Below the pieces are notes generated by a model. The model was not told the origin of the DNA. It did not search any database and saw only the letters and a program-made list of their open reading frames with translations. Position numbers and translations under genes: made by a program. A DNA stretch of 64,000 bases from the NCBI GenBank assembly GCA_024167805.1, contig CP099988.1, positions 1,806,001-1,870,000 of the forward strand, given 5' to 3'. Shown one piece after another: positions 1 through 9,207 of this stretch (the stretch's first letter is position 1; every line of letters begins with the position of its first letter). Source of the DNA: Methanobacterium sp. ERen5. GTDB lineage: Archaea > Methanobacteriota > Methanobacteria > Methanobacteriales > Methanobacteriaceae.

Positions 1-1
1 T

Positions 2-193
2 AAAAACAAAAACACAGGAAAATCTGTGACAATCACAAAATCAGTATCAGGAAACAAATTAACACTTAAAATGGCTCGAAGCAGACTCAGCCTAAACAAC
101 TATCAAATATACATCCCAAAAGGTGCACTTAAAGACGCAGCAGGGAACAAAAACTCCAAGTACATAGTAACGTTTAAAACTGGTAAATATTAA
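2..193 (+). CDS. C-terminal end of a secreted Ig-like surface protein (partial)
   Basis: An open frame enters from the left edge and stops at 191-193, giving the last 63 residues of a larger protein. The segment ends in a lysine- and asparagine-rich beta-type tail with the pattern RLSLNNYQ-YIP...GNKNSKY...FKT-KY. The same tail occurs at the end of the broken PKD gene at 31802-32201, so this is a reusable C-terminal Ig-like module of adhesin-like or surface proteins. The family assignment is an inference from the repeat; the start lies outside the window. Confidence 0.7.
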   Translation, partial: KNKNTGKSVTITKSVSGNKLTLKMARSRLSLNNYQIYIPKGALKDAAGNKNSKYIVTFKTGKY

Positions 194-377
194 CTCTTTA
201 ATTATTTCTCTATTTTTTTTATTTTTCTATGTTTAAATTACCCATTACTCTCTGAAATTATGATACTTATTTAATTAGGTCAGATTAATGAATCTGATAT
301 GGGATTCGGATACTATATGCATGTACCATAAAAAAAGAAGGAAATGCCTTTTAAATTTTGTTTAGGTATGTTTAGAT

Positions 378-1886
378 CTATTGATTAAAATTTGCTTTCA
401 TTTTGTTAACTTCCCTTTCAAGAGATTCGCCTATATCTTTCAAATGGTTGGCTATGGCTATTTTTTTATTTTTAACCCCTGTAAATGAAAGTACTGCCAT
501 TAATGTGCTTAGCATAGCTCCAAATATCATTGCTCTTTGCACACCTGTTGTAAGATCTAAGGCGGCACTACCAAATAACTGGCTTTGAAGCATCAATTCC
601 GGAGATATTGCAGAATTCAATATTAAACCACCATAGCAAACTGCAAATACCATCCCCATATTCCTCACGGTTGCTATAATGCCCGAAGCCATTCCAGCAT
701 TTTCAGAAGGGAAAATAGACATTAAACTGTGGTTAGCAGATGGCTGGAACAGAGCTGCACCAAGCCCCAAGAGTCCGAGTCTCCAGAAAACATCGAAGAT
801 GGTGGAGGACACAGTCAGCTGTGACAGTAATAATAGTGCAGCCGCAGATGTCACAGACCCGAAAAATATGGGTATTCTTGAACCTAACCTGTCTGAGAGT
901 GATCCACCCACAGGCCCCATGAGTATCATCACCAGGGGTGAAGCAATTAAAACCATACCAGTCATGCTTGTAGAGAGATGAAGCACTTTTTCCAGGTAAA
1001 ATGGCATGATGAACAGCATCATGTACATACATGTGAAATTAAAGTGTAAGCATATGTTGAAAGCCGAAAAAACCTTATTTTTAAATAAATTCAATTTAAT
1101 CAGTGGATTTTCAGATCTTGATTCAGTTTTGACAAATATGATAAATCCTAATACTGCAAAAAAACCTGTAACTGCAGCAGTTACGTATTCTGCTCTTTCT
1201 ACGAGGTTCAATGAGTAAATAATTAGGAAGAAATATACAAATTGGAGTACTATGCCTGATATATCCCATTTAACTTCCTGTGTTGTGTTACTTTTTAGTG
1301 TGTAACAGCTGATTATAAGTGCAAGAACTCCGATGGGTATGTTAACCAGAAATATGGATCTCCATCCAAAAAGGCTGTTCATTATTCCACCAATAACCGG
1401 CCCGAATGCCAAGCCAGTGGAAGTAACAACTGCGTATATTCCGAATGCTTTACCCAGGTATTGGAGAGGAAAGGATTTTTCAATAATCACCATGGACACA
1501 GAGAGTATCATGGATGCTGTAACTCCCTGCAGTCCCCTGAATATTATTAGAATCGTTATGGTGGTGGATAAACTGCAAAGAATGGATGAAATTATGAATC
1601 CAAAGAGTCCAAAAATAAATATGCGTTCATGCCCATAGAAATCTCCAAATCTTGCAAAGAAAAGCACAAGACCTATGAACATGATGAGGTAAGAAGTTAA
1701 AACCCATTCAGCTGTCGCAACGTTGACGCTGAAAAACTCTGAAATGGTTGGAATTGAAACATTGATTATGCTAGCATTTAATGGAACCATCAGAACACCG
1801 ATGGAAACAGCCAGAAGAATTTTCCATTTATTACTGTAATCCTTCGTTGTATCAGAACCATTCCATTGATATTTTTGAGCCAACAA
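378..1886 (-). CDS. MFS drug exporter, DHA2 (EmrB/QacA) type, 14 helices
   Basis: The 502-residue protein is an integral membrane transporter with about 14 hydrophobic segments. A motif-A-like loop ARFGDFYGHERIF lies near residues 78-90, and the antiporter motif C form GLAFGPVIGG lies near 153-162. The family expels hydrophobic compounds using the proton gradient; the substrate cannot be read from sequence. The start used is TTG (1884-1886), with only a weak ribosome site. It lies downstream of the marR gene on the same strand, and a TTGA-N4-TCAA element upstream (2026-2037) resembles one in front of marR, so the two probably form a regulator-pump pair. Confidence 0.88.
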   Translation of the reverse strand: MLAQKYQWNGSDTTKDYSNKWKILLAVSIGVLMVPLNASIINVSIPTISEFFSVNVATAEWVLTSYLIMFIGLVLFFARFGDFYGHERIFIFGLFGFIISSILCSLSTTITILIIFRGLQGVTASMILSVSMVIIEKSFPLQYLGKAFGIYAVVTSTGLAFGPVIGGIMNSLFGWRSIFLVNIPIGVLALIISCYTLKSNTTQEVKWDISGIVLQFVYFFLIIYSLNLVERAEYVTAAVTGFFAVLGFIIFVKTESRSENPLIKLNLFKNKVFSAFNICLHFNFTCMYMMLFIMPFYLEKVLHLSTSMTGMVLIASPLVMILMGPVGGSLSDRLGSRIPIFFGSVTSAAALLLLSQLTVSSTIFDVFWRLGLLGLGAALFQPSANHSLMSIFPSENAGMASGIIATVRNMGMVFAVCYGGLILNSAISPELMLQSQLFGSAALDLTTGVQRAMIFGAMLSTLMAVLSFTGVKNKKIAIANHLKDIGESLEREVNKMKANFNQ

Positions 1887-2025
1887 TTAAATTCTCAAAA
1901 AAGCTCAGTTCATGCTTCATAAAATTCATTTTTTTATAGTTTCGCGTTTTAAATTTCTTCATTTGATTTAAATCCAAATTTTAATCCTCCAAATAAATTA
2001 ATAAATATACCACTCAAAAATAATT

Positions 2026-2037
2026 GAATACTCAACT
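2026..2037. promoter_or_regulatory. Candidate MarR operator upstream of the exporter
   Basis: TTGAATACTCAA is an inverted repeat (TTGA-N4-TCAA) about 140 bases upstream of the exporter start, in the gap between marR and the exporter. The same half-sites and spacing occur at 2571-2582 in front of marR. Assignment to MarR is inference from position and symmetry. Confidence 0.35.
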
Positions 2038-2103
2038 AATTTTAAATGAAGCTTAGGTCCTTAATTAAACAAGTAAGTGAAACATTCTATCATAAAAAAC
2101 TAA

Positions 2104-2544
2104 TCATTCTAGGGTTAAAATTAATTTATTTACCAGCTCTTCCAACTTTTCAAGTTCATTTTCTTTGAAAGAAGCTTTAATTTCTTGAATAGCTTCAAAA
2201 ATTACCAATTCAGTTTGTTTATACGCTTCATATCCTTTATCAGTTAAAAATATCAAAAATTCCCTTCTATCATTGGTTGAATTCTCTCTTTTAACAAGTT
2301 CCTTGTTTTCGAGTATATTTAAAGACCTGGTAATAGCGGCACCATTTCGGATGGACATTTCAGCTAACTTCTTCTGATTACACCCTTCTGTACGATATAT
2401 TCGGCTTAAAGTAGCCCACTGCGCCCATGAAAGATCGTAATCTGCCAATTTATTTTCTAGATCCTTTCGTAGTAAATGTCTGACTTTGGGAATTAACCAT
2501 ATGATGGAACTTTCATCAGGAATACTAATATCTTCGTGGTCCAT
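2104..2544 (-). CDS. MarR-family transcriptional regulator
   Basis: The 146-residue protein has the usual MarR length and layout: an N-terminal helix, a winged helix-turn-helix around residues 50-100 (CNQKKLAEMSIRNGAAITRS, then a wing with NDRREFLIFLT) and a C-terminal dimer helix. Such dimers bind palindromic operators and are released by small ligands. The start is ATG at 2544. The upstream region holds an AT-rich TATA-like palindrome (2615-2628) and, between it and the gene, the candidate operator at 2571-2582, consistent with autorepression. The neighbouring exporter is its likely target. Confidence 0.88.
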   Translation of the reverse strand: MDHEDISIPDESSIIWLIPKVRHLLRKDLENKLADYDLSWAQWATLSRIYRTEGCNQKKLAEMSIRNGAAITRSLNILENKELVKRENSTNDRREFLIFLTDKGYEAYKQTELVIFEAIQEIKASFKENELEKLEELVNKLILTLE

Positions 2545-2858
2545 AGATTCACTTCAATACAATAATTTGTTTGATACTTCAACTATTGATATTTCATCTA
2601 TATTTTTTGGGTAATATAAAATTTTATACAATAAAAAAAATTTAACCAAAATACTAAAAAGCTATATTGTCACAACAACTTCGTTATAAATTATATAACT
2701 TGTAATTTTGAGTTAAATGTATTATAACTACTTTTTAAGAACTTATTGAATAAATACACAAAATTAAAGTAACTTAAGTGATTCAAATATTTAATGCTTA
2801 AAATATTTTTAAGGATTCCTAATACGTGATAAAAATAATATGTTTAACAATTTTAGAT
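2545..2858. other. Intergenic stretch with the marR promoter
   Basis: No gene was found in these 314 bases. On the minus strand, TATAAAATTTTATA (2615-2628) is a plausible TATA element for marR, with the operator-like TTGATACTTCAA at 2571-2582 between it and the start codon. The rest (2640-2858) is AT-rich without recognisable structure. Confidence 0.5.
2571..2582. promoter_or_regulatory. Candidate MarR operator in front of marR
   Basis: TTGATACTTCAA (TTGA-N4-TCAA) sits 27 bases upstream of the marR start and just downstream of a TATA-like element, a place where a bound repressor would block transcription. It shares half-sites and spacing with 2026-2037. Confidence 0.38.
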
Positions 2859-3707
2859 TTATTCGAAAGTGTCATCACATCTTTTTTTATGATTACTTAT
2901 ATCAAAAATTGTTGATCTGCTTTTTATAAAGTTTTGATCATCATCGTAAACTGCTGTGGCGCTTAAAAGAATTGATAGTATTGATCCATCCTTTTTGATC
3001 ATATCATATTCCATATCGTACACAAATCCCTGTTCTATGAAACCGGGATATTTCTTTTCAAATTTTTTAACACCTTCATCAGTCACCATATCACTGAACT
3101 TCTTCTTTCCAATGATTTCATCCATGGTGTATCCGAGCCATTTGAGTTCGGTGTTGTTAATTTTAACAAAATAACCATCTTTATCAAGAGAATGATAACC
3201 GCAGGGTGCATTGTTATAAATATCAGAAAGTTCTTTGTATGCATTTTCAAGTTCAGCAGTTCTTTCTTGAACTCTTAACTCAAGATTATCATGTGCATCT
3301 TTGAGTTTTTCCTGACTTTCTGCCAATTTTTTATCAAGGTCGTGTTTGTAGATAGCTGTTTCGATTGATATCAAAAGCAGCTCCGAACTCACGGGTTTGT
3401 TTACAAAACCATAAGGATTAGTAAATTTTATTCGTTCGAAGGTATTTGTATCTGTGAATGCACTCATATAAACAATGGGAATATCGTAAAGAGACTTTAT
3501 TTCTTCTGCAGCTTCAATTCCATCCATATTTCCCTTGAGACTGATGTCCATAAGTATGAGGTCTGGTCTAAATTCTTCTGCTTTGTTGATTGCATCCTTT
3601 CCAGTGGAAGTGATTCCTACAACATCAAATCCATAATTTTTCAACATGTTCTTGATGTCCATGGCAGTGATCACTTCATCTTCAACAATCAAAATTTTGT
3701 CCAGCAT
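2859..3707 (-). CDS. Response regulator, Rec-coiled coil-PAS
   Basis: The 282-residue protein starts with a receiver domain (1-120). It has the acidic pair E9/D10, the phosphoacceptor D54 (LILMDISLKG), a Ser/Thr switch in YMSAFTD and the lysine of VNKP. A charged coiled coil (about 125-165) leads into one PAS domain (about 165-275, GYFVKINNTELKWLGYT). No histidine kinase or DNA-binding domain follows, so the output is probably protein-protein, as in many methanogen Rec-PAS proteins. GTGAT sits five bases before the ATG. No cognate kinase lies nearby. Confidence 0.87.
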   Translation of the reverse strand: MLDKILIVEDEVITAMDIKNMLKNYGFDVVGITSTGKDAINKAEEFRPDLILMDISLKGNMDGIEAAEEIKSLYDIPIVYMSAFTDTNTFERIKFTNPYGFVNKPVSSELLLISIETAIYKHDLDKKLAESQEKLKDAHDNLELRVQERTAELENAYKELSDIYNNAPCGYHSLDKDGYFVKINNTELKWLGYTMDEIIGKKKFSDMVTDEGVKKFEKKYPGFIEQGFVYDMEYDMIKKDGSILSILLSATAVYDDDQNFIKSRSTIFDISNHKKRCDDTFE

Positions 3708-3960
3708 TTATTATCACAGTAACTAATATGTGTTCAATTGTTTTTATAAGTTATTAATTGGTAACGTTAGGAAAAAGATTATTCATATAATTATGTTGAG
3801 TAGACTTACTACCAAAGTAAACTAATGGATGGTCCATTTTATGAATGGATCAAAGTAATTTTTTTCACCAAAGTTTAAAATATTAACAAATTAAAAGATC
3901 AGATGAGAAGCACTGAAATCAAACAGTGAGTTAAACAGAAAATCATAGGGAGTGTTACAT

Positions 3961-5028
3961 TTGCGCATAGTTTATCAAGATAAAAAGAAGGGAGTAATAG
4001 AAGTAGTTCCAGAAACACTCGATGATCTGTGGCATTTATCCCATATAATAGAGAAGGATGATTTGGTATCATCCCTCACAAGTAGAAGGATCCAGGATTC
4101 TACAGGAGAAAGGATCCGGAGTGACAGAGGAATAAAAAAGACGTTCTTCATGGGTGTGAGGGTGGATGATATCAGTTTCCATAAATACACAGGAAAATTA
4201 AGGGCAACAGGAACCATAGAAATAGGGCCAGAAGATCTTGTGCCACTGGGCTCCTTCCACACCTTAGATCTCAAACTCAAAAATTCAATAAAAATTCAGA
4301 AGGAACACTGGTCCAAATGGAACCTTAAAAGACTTAAGGATTCAATAAAATCTTCAAAAAAACCATCGGCATTAATTGTTGCAATAGAAGACGATGTTGC
4401 AGACATAGGAATTATAAGACAGTACGGAGTAGACTACTACGGACCAATAATCGGCAGTGTATCAGGCAAAAGAATAGTACAGAAAAATCGTAAACAAGCC
4501 ATAAACGACTTTTTCACAGAACTAGCAGAGGTCATCAATGGATTTAAAGAAGTTAATACTGTGATACTGGCAGGACCTGGATTTTCAAAGGGAGACTTCC
4601 ATGATTTTCTCGTTCAAAAGTACGCAGACATAGCTAAGATGACTGTACTTGAAAGCACAGGTGCAGGTGGAAGAACAGGAATAACCGAAGTTCTAAAAAA
4701 GGGCGTAATAGAAAAAATGGCCACAGAGGGAAGAATAGCCTTTGAAATCAGAAAAGTTGAAGAACTACTCTCAGAAATCGGAAAAACATCAAAACTCGTT
4801 GCATACGGTAAAAAAGAAGTGGGCGAAGCAGTTCAAACAGGAGCAGCAGAAACTCTCCTTGTAATAGATGAACTGGTACGTGAGAAGGACATGGAAAAAT
4901 TAATGGATCTAACAGAAAACATGGGTGGAAACGTCGTGATAATAAGCAGCGAACACGACGGAGGCAAACAACTCTTAGCATTGGGAGGCATAGCATCCAC
5001 ACTCAGATATCCACTCACAAGAACCTAA
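3961..5028 (+). CDS. pelA: Pelota (Dom34), ribosome rescue factor
   Basis: The protein of about 355 residues matches archaeal pelota over its full length. It has an N-terminal Sm-like domain (about 1-130), a central eRF1-like domain without the peptidyl-hydrolysis GGQ, and a C-terminal eRF1-like domain ending in GGIASTLRYPL. It splits stalled ribosomes with the ABCE1 ATPase in no-go and non-stop mRNA decay. A GTG at 3952 would add three residues, but the site AGGGAG (about 3946-3951) touches it. TTG at 3961 has proper spacing and gives the family N-terminus MRIVYQDKKKG, so TTG is preferred. Confidence 0.93.
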   Translation: MRIVYQDKKKGVIEVVPETLDDLWHLSHIIEKDDLVSSLTSRRIQDSTGERIRSDRGIKKTFFMGVRVDDISFHKYTGKLRATGTIEIGPEDLVPLGSFHTLDLKLKNSIKIQKEHWSKWNLKRLKDSIKSSKKPSALIVAIEDDVADIGIIRQYGVDYYGPIIGSVSGKRIVQKNRKQAINDFFTELAEVINGFKEVNTVILAGPGFSKGDFHDFLVQKYADIAKMTVLESTGAGGRTGITEVLKKGVIEKMATEGRIAFEIRKVEELLSEIGKTSKLVAYGKKEVGEAVQTGAAETLLVIDELVREKDMEKLMDLTENMGGNVVIISSEHDGGKQLLALGGIASTLRYPLTRT

Positions 5029-5076
5029 AAATCCAATTAAACCAATTTAACACACAAAATAAGGGAGAAAGAAATT

Positions 5077-5898
5077 TTGAACGAATTAATTACGGTTGTT
5101 ATAGTTTTTTTAGCATCCTTATTGCTAACATTAGGATTTAAGGAACTCATAACCCGATTCGGCGGAAATCTCTACACAAACATAAGGGAGGCACTCCAAG
5201 GGCAGTGGGAATAGCCCCATTCATAGTTCTTCTCATCTTTTTCCCTGCTCCAGGTAAATATCTAATACTCATAATAGGTTTATTCGCACTTTTAGATGAT
5301 ATTATTGGAAGAAAAAAATTAGGGAAGCAACTTAGAATGTGGACAGCTTTCAAGGGGCATTGGAATGTTGCTTGTCATGGTTGTTGGATATTTTTACCTT
5401 GGACCTGTTTCAATACTCATAGCCCTCATGATCCAACCCATGAACATAGCAGATATGCAACCAGGAACAGCCTGTACAACAGTGATAATCATGGGAGCAG
5501 TGGTACTCATAGGAATTTTAGCACTTGGATATCTTTACTACCCCGTACTCGCACTACTTGCAGCATGTCTGGGATACGCTCCACTGGACTTCCGGGGCAA
5601 AATAATGATGGGTGAAGTGGGAAATCACAGCTTTGCAGTGGCACTGGGTGTTTCCTTCGCATTTTTAGGAGGATTAATTGGCAACTTCACACCAACCACC
5701 ACCTTTGTTGTAACCCTAATTCTGCTCATGGTAACAGCCATGGTAATAGCCTACCTCAGACAGCACAATTTGAAACAGTTCCTCGAAAAAAACCTCAACA
5801 TCAAGAATCCCAGATTTGGAGATTACTACATGGATGTTCTAACAGGAGGAGGACTTGGAGATTTAGTAAGGAGAACAATCCTCAAAAAAGGAGTGTAA
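5077..5898 (+). CDS. MraY-like phospho-glycosyltransferase, two frameshifts
   Basis: Three frames together encode one membrane protein of about 273 residues in the MraY/WecA superfamily, which attaches sugar phosphates to a polyprenyl phosphate. A first segment starts at TTG 5077 (GGGAG nine bases upstream). Adding one G to the GGG run at 5186-5188 gives N-I-R-GGTPRAVG; removing one A at 5352-5353 gives TAFRGIGMLLVM. The catalytic DD (ALLDDIIGRKK) and the GEVGNHSF loop are present. It sits 48 bases after pelota. A pseudomurein role is an inference from the order and the nearby MurG-like gene. Confidence 0.75.
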
Positions 5899-5988
5899 CC
5901 ATAAAAAATCCAGTCCTCATCACTTTAGGGTTTAGAAGACTTGTTTACAATCCATACTCATCAAAATAAACTATAAACCTCACTTTTT

Positions 5989-6753
5989 TTAGACCTTCAA
6001 GCCACCAATAATGAGAACGATACTTGCAAGTCCAATTGCCACCATCACCATTTTTTTAAATTGTGCTTGTGGTATTATGTTCACTATTCTTTTACCAACG
6101 TACGAACCTAAAATTCCTAAAACCACGAGTACGGGTATGTAGAAGTAGTACTGGGGTTCAAGCAGGTTGTTTGTAAGATAAATTGGCAGTCTGGTTAGAT
6201 CGATCAGCACTGCCAAAGCTGCAAGGGTAGCTATGTATCTGTACTTATCCAGATCATAGGATATTAAAAATGCACTTCTAATTGGTCCACCTATACCAGC
6301 TAAACCCTGTAACAGTCCGGACAATCCACCACCAAAGATGGTATTGGCCCTGTTTGCAGCCACTTTAACATCTGGCTTTAAAAGAAATGTCACACTATAA
6401 ATAAGGAGGCAAATTCCTAAAATAATTATTAAAATGTTTTGGGGAACATAAACCACCATGTACGCCCCTAAAACTGTGAGCAAGACGCTTGGAACACCAA
6501 ACAACAATATCAATTTTTTATCCAGACCATGGCGAAAGAAGGTTGTAGCACCAACATTACCAGAAAGATGACTAACAGCTACCAACACAAGGGCAGTCTT
6601 AAAATCTACAAAAAACAGTGCAATTGGAAGAAAAATTGTTGAGGTACCAAATCCTGCAACAGTGCCCACAACTATTGACAGGAATGCAGCCAGAAAAAAC
6701 AGCAACGATCCATCGTACATAGAATTTAATATGAACTTTTTTACATAATACAT
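5989..6753 (-). CDS. TauE/SafE-family permease
   Basis: The 254-residue protein has seven to eight hydrophobic helices with the family pattern: an N-terminal half containing VGTVAGFGTSTIFLPIAL and a C-terminal half with GLLQGLAGIGGPIRSAF. Family members export or import sulfite, sulfoacetate or other small organic anions; the substrate is unknown here. The start at 6753 has no clear ribosome site, and a Met at residue 12 is a possible alternative. A fragment of a second member of this family lies at 62856-63020. Confidence 0.85.
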   Translation of the reverse strand: MYYVKKFILNSMYDGSLLFFLAAFLSIVVGTVAGFGTSTIFLPIALFFVDFKTALVLVAVSHLSGNVGATTFFRHGLDKKLILLFGVPSVLLTVLGAYMVVYVPQNILIIILGICLLIYSVTFLLKPDVKVAANRANTIFGGGLSGLLQGLAGIGGPIRSAFLISYDLDKYRYIATLAALAVLIDLTRLPIYLTNNLLEPQYYFYIPVLVVLGILGSYVGKRIVNIIPQAQFKKMVMVAIGLASIVLIIGGLKV

Positions 6754-6943
6754 TTTTTAACAAAAATACTCTAAACAATTATAAAGGATCAGATTGAAAG
6801 ATATGAACCAATAAGATTCTGGAAATTAATGAAAATTGGGATGGTTTTTTTAAAATATAAAAATTTTTACTAGTTTTAAAAACAGTTTAACCCATTAATT
6901 GTTTAATTTAGATTCAAACTAACATTTTATCAAGGAGATTTAT

Positions 6944-8016
6944 ATGAAAGCGTTGTTCGTGGTTACAGGGAGAGGAATTGGAGGAGATGCTGTAACAGCA
7001 CTAAATATAGCGAAAGCATTGGAGAACTATGGTTTCCAGTGTGAATTTGCACTGGATCCAACTGCACCAGGTTTACTGTTTAAAAAACATGGAATTGAAT
7101 GGCACAAAACAAGCATTCCACAGGCAGGTGGACATGCAGCCACCAAAAAACCCTATTAAATGCAGGGTTTAAAACAATGAAAGCAGCAATTAAAACAGCT
7201 AAACTATGCCGAAAGATCAATCCCGATGTGGTTGTAGGTGTAATAGGTGGAGGTGCCGTTGTAGGTTGTTTGGGTGCGATGATTGCCAAAGTACCATCTG
7301 TCGGAGTTTTAATAACACCTGCAGATGCCAAGGTATGTACCAAGATAACCACAACTGTTGTGCTGCCAGAATCCAACCTTTTCCAGATGGATTTAAACAA
7401 TGAAACAATACACAAAGCCTACTCTCCTGTGAGTCCAGATATTGTGGTGGGTGACAGAGAAAATGCACTCAAAAACCTTCCAGATAATTTTGATGAAAAT
7501 TTGCCGACCATTCTCCTATCTTCTGGCTCAACACTTTTTGAAAAAATGGCCAAGGCTGCTTCAAAGCTTGGAGATAAGAATTTGAAAGCCAACCTCATTG
7601 TGGTGGGTCATCCATTGGAAGACGAGTACGAAAGCTACCTTGAAAATCCCAATCTGATAAATTTGGGCTACATAGATTGGATCAAGGATCTTTATAAAGT
7701 GGTGGATATTGCAGTTGTAACAGATGATGGAATGATGATACATGAGGCAATGGCATGGGGTATTCCAGTAGTTGCACTTTTAGGTGTTAAATATGGACGT
7801 TACCATAACCTGGCAGCTGTTTTTGAGGGTGCGGTGCTTGAGAGTGAAATTGAAAATCTGGACACTGTGATTGAAGAAGCATTTGACAACATCACCACCA
7901 TGAAAAAAACTGCAAAGAACTATGGAAGGGATGTTCTTGAATCATCTGATAAGATTGCAGGCATCATAAGTAAACGTGCAGGTGGGCCAGCTTCTTTAAA
8001 TGCAGATCTTAACTAA
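6944..8016 (+). CDS. MurG-like (GT28) glycosyltransferase, one frameshift
   Basis: The first segment (6944-7159) and the second (frame entering before 7180) join into a protein of about 357 residues if one A is added to the A-run at 7145-7150, giving AATKKTLLNAGF. AGGAG precedes the ATG at good spacing. The fold signs are an N-terminal nucleotide-fold GRGIGGDA loop, DVVVGVIGGGAVVG mid-protein, and a C-terminal donor-site region with SSGSTLFEKM and DDGMMIHEAMAWGIPVV, where a glutamate follows the MMIH turn as in MurG/UGT enzymes. It probably moves a sugar from a UDP donor to a lipid or cell-wall precursor. The exact acceptor is unknown. Confidence 0.75.
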
Positions 8017-8107
8017 AATATGAATATAACAACTTAATAATTTTACATTCTTTTATTTGGATTTATATTCTAATTATTAAGAACTTTGAATTTGAGGGGT
8101 GATATTT

Positions 8108-8290
8108 GTGAGTAGAATAATGGATTACTTGAAGGATTGGAAGAACATTGCAACACACAGTGCAGTTGGTATTGCTTTATTATATTTCCTAATAGTAGCA
8201 CCACTTGAAGCATGGCAACGAATAGCAGCACTAGGTGGAGTGATCACGTTCAACATTGGGAGAATGCATTATGATAAGTATATGCGTTAA
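8108..8290 (+). CDS. Small membrane protein, unknown
   Basis: This 60-residue protein has a hydrophobic segment around residues 18-35 (THSAVGIALLYFLIVAPL) and a second weaker one, with a basic C-terminus. GTG at 8108 is chosen because GAGGGGTGA (8094-8102) lies at the right distance; a GTG at 8099 overlaps that site. It is followed after 27 bases by another small membrane protein. The function is not recognisable. Confidence 0.6.
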   Translation: MSRIMDYLKDWKNIATHSAVGIALLYFLIVAPLEAWQRIAALGGVITFNIGRMHYDKYMR

Positions 8291-8317
8291 AAACAACTAT
8301 TTTAAGGGTGTTTAATA

Positions 8318-8515
8318 ATGATGGTACCCGTACTTAAGGGAATGGGAGTTGGAAAAGTAGGATCAGTGGGAAAGGCAGCATCTTTGGGAAAAATTGGATT
8401 TCTGGGGAAACTGGGATTAATTGGATTTTTCGGTTTTTTTGGACTGGGAATAATAGTTCTACTTTTAATTGTTGCAGTTGTTTATTTCCTGTTTATAAAA
8501 AGAAGGAGATATTAA
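8318..8515 (+). CDS. Small glycine/lysine-repeat membrane protein
   Basis: The 65-residue protein begins with a run of G-K and G-x-x-G-K repeats (GMGVGKVGSVGKAASLGK), then has one transmembrane helix (about 41-59) and ends in KRRRY. The charge pattern suggests a single-pass inner-leaflet anchor. AAGGGTG upstream supports the ATG. It lies 27 bases after the previous small membrane gene and is probably cotranscribed. No family is recognised. Confidence 0.55.
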   Translation: MMVPVLKGMGVGKVGSVGKAASLGKIGFLGKLGLIGFFGFFGLGIIVLLLIVAVVYFLFIKRRRY

Positions 8516-8582
8516 CTCTAAATAGAGTTAAATAGTGAAATCGTCCATACAATGAATGATTAATATAACTTTTTTATCAGTT

Positions 8583-9206
8583 CTAATCTTCAAAACATGG
8601 TATACAAACTATTTCTCCATTTAAACGTTCTGTTCTGTTTTCTGATACCATTTCACCGCATTTGGAACATTTAACAGATTTGAATAATTTGGCCTTGTTG
8701 GGTGCTTCCATCTCAACATGCTCAACCTCGAACATGTTTTTGTAGGGTAATTCAAGTATTTCATTTGCAACATCCGGGACCATGTTCTCTAGATCTTCCC
8801 TTTCAAGGTCTGTGGCATTTCCAGCATGGACCTTTGCCCTTAACTGGTTTAGTTTTGGTGCGAGGAGATCCACACTGAAGGAATCTTTAAGCACAACTCT
8901 CACACCATCGTTGGTTTGTCTGTTGTAAAATGTGTAAACTTGTTTTCCATGGTCTAAAAATATCAAATTACCCTTTCCAAATGTACAGCCTGTAACAACT
9001 TGTATTGCATCAACTGCACAGCTGTCATTTTCAACTATGGCAACGATCTCTTCATCAGAAGATGCTGATGATTTAAGCTCATTTAAACCTGCTTCAGCAG
9101 CTTTGTATCCAATTGCCGAACCAGGACACACATGTCCATGAAACTCTGTGACTTCCTTAAATGTTTTAATTGGAAGATTATCTCCTTCATTTTTGATCTT
9201 TTTCAT
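8583..9206 (-). CDS. FmdE-family protein with C-terminal zinc ribbon
   Basis: About 207 residues. The N-terminal FmdE domain carries the family signature FHGHVCPGSAIGYKA and a second conserved Cys (DSCAVDAIQ...GCTFGKGN). The C-terminal 35 residues form a zinc ribbon (CSKCGEM...CIPC). FmdE was named from molybdenum formylmethanofuran dehydrogenase preparations, but its biochemical role is unsettled. The start at 9206 is fixed by AGGAGG nine bases upstream; a Met at 9227 would lie ahead of that site. Its ATG follows one base after the stop of the flavoprotein gene, so the two are translationally coupled. Confidence 0.87.
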   Translation of the reverse strand: MKKIKNEGDNLPIKTFKEVTEFHGHVCPGSAIGYKAAEAGLNELKSSASSDEEIVAIVENDSCAVDAIQVVTGCTFGKGNLIFLDHGKQVYTFYNRQTNDGVRVVLKDSFSVDLLAPKLNQLRAKVHAGNATDLEREDLENMVPDVANEILELPYKNMFEVEHVEMEAPNKAKLFKSVKCSKCGEMVSENRTERLNGEIVCIPCFED

Positions 9207-9207
9207 G

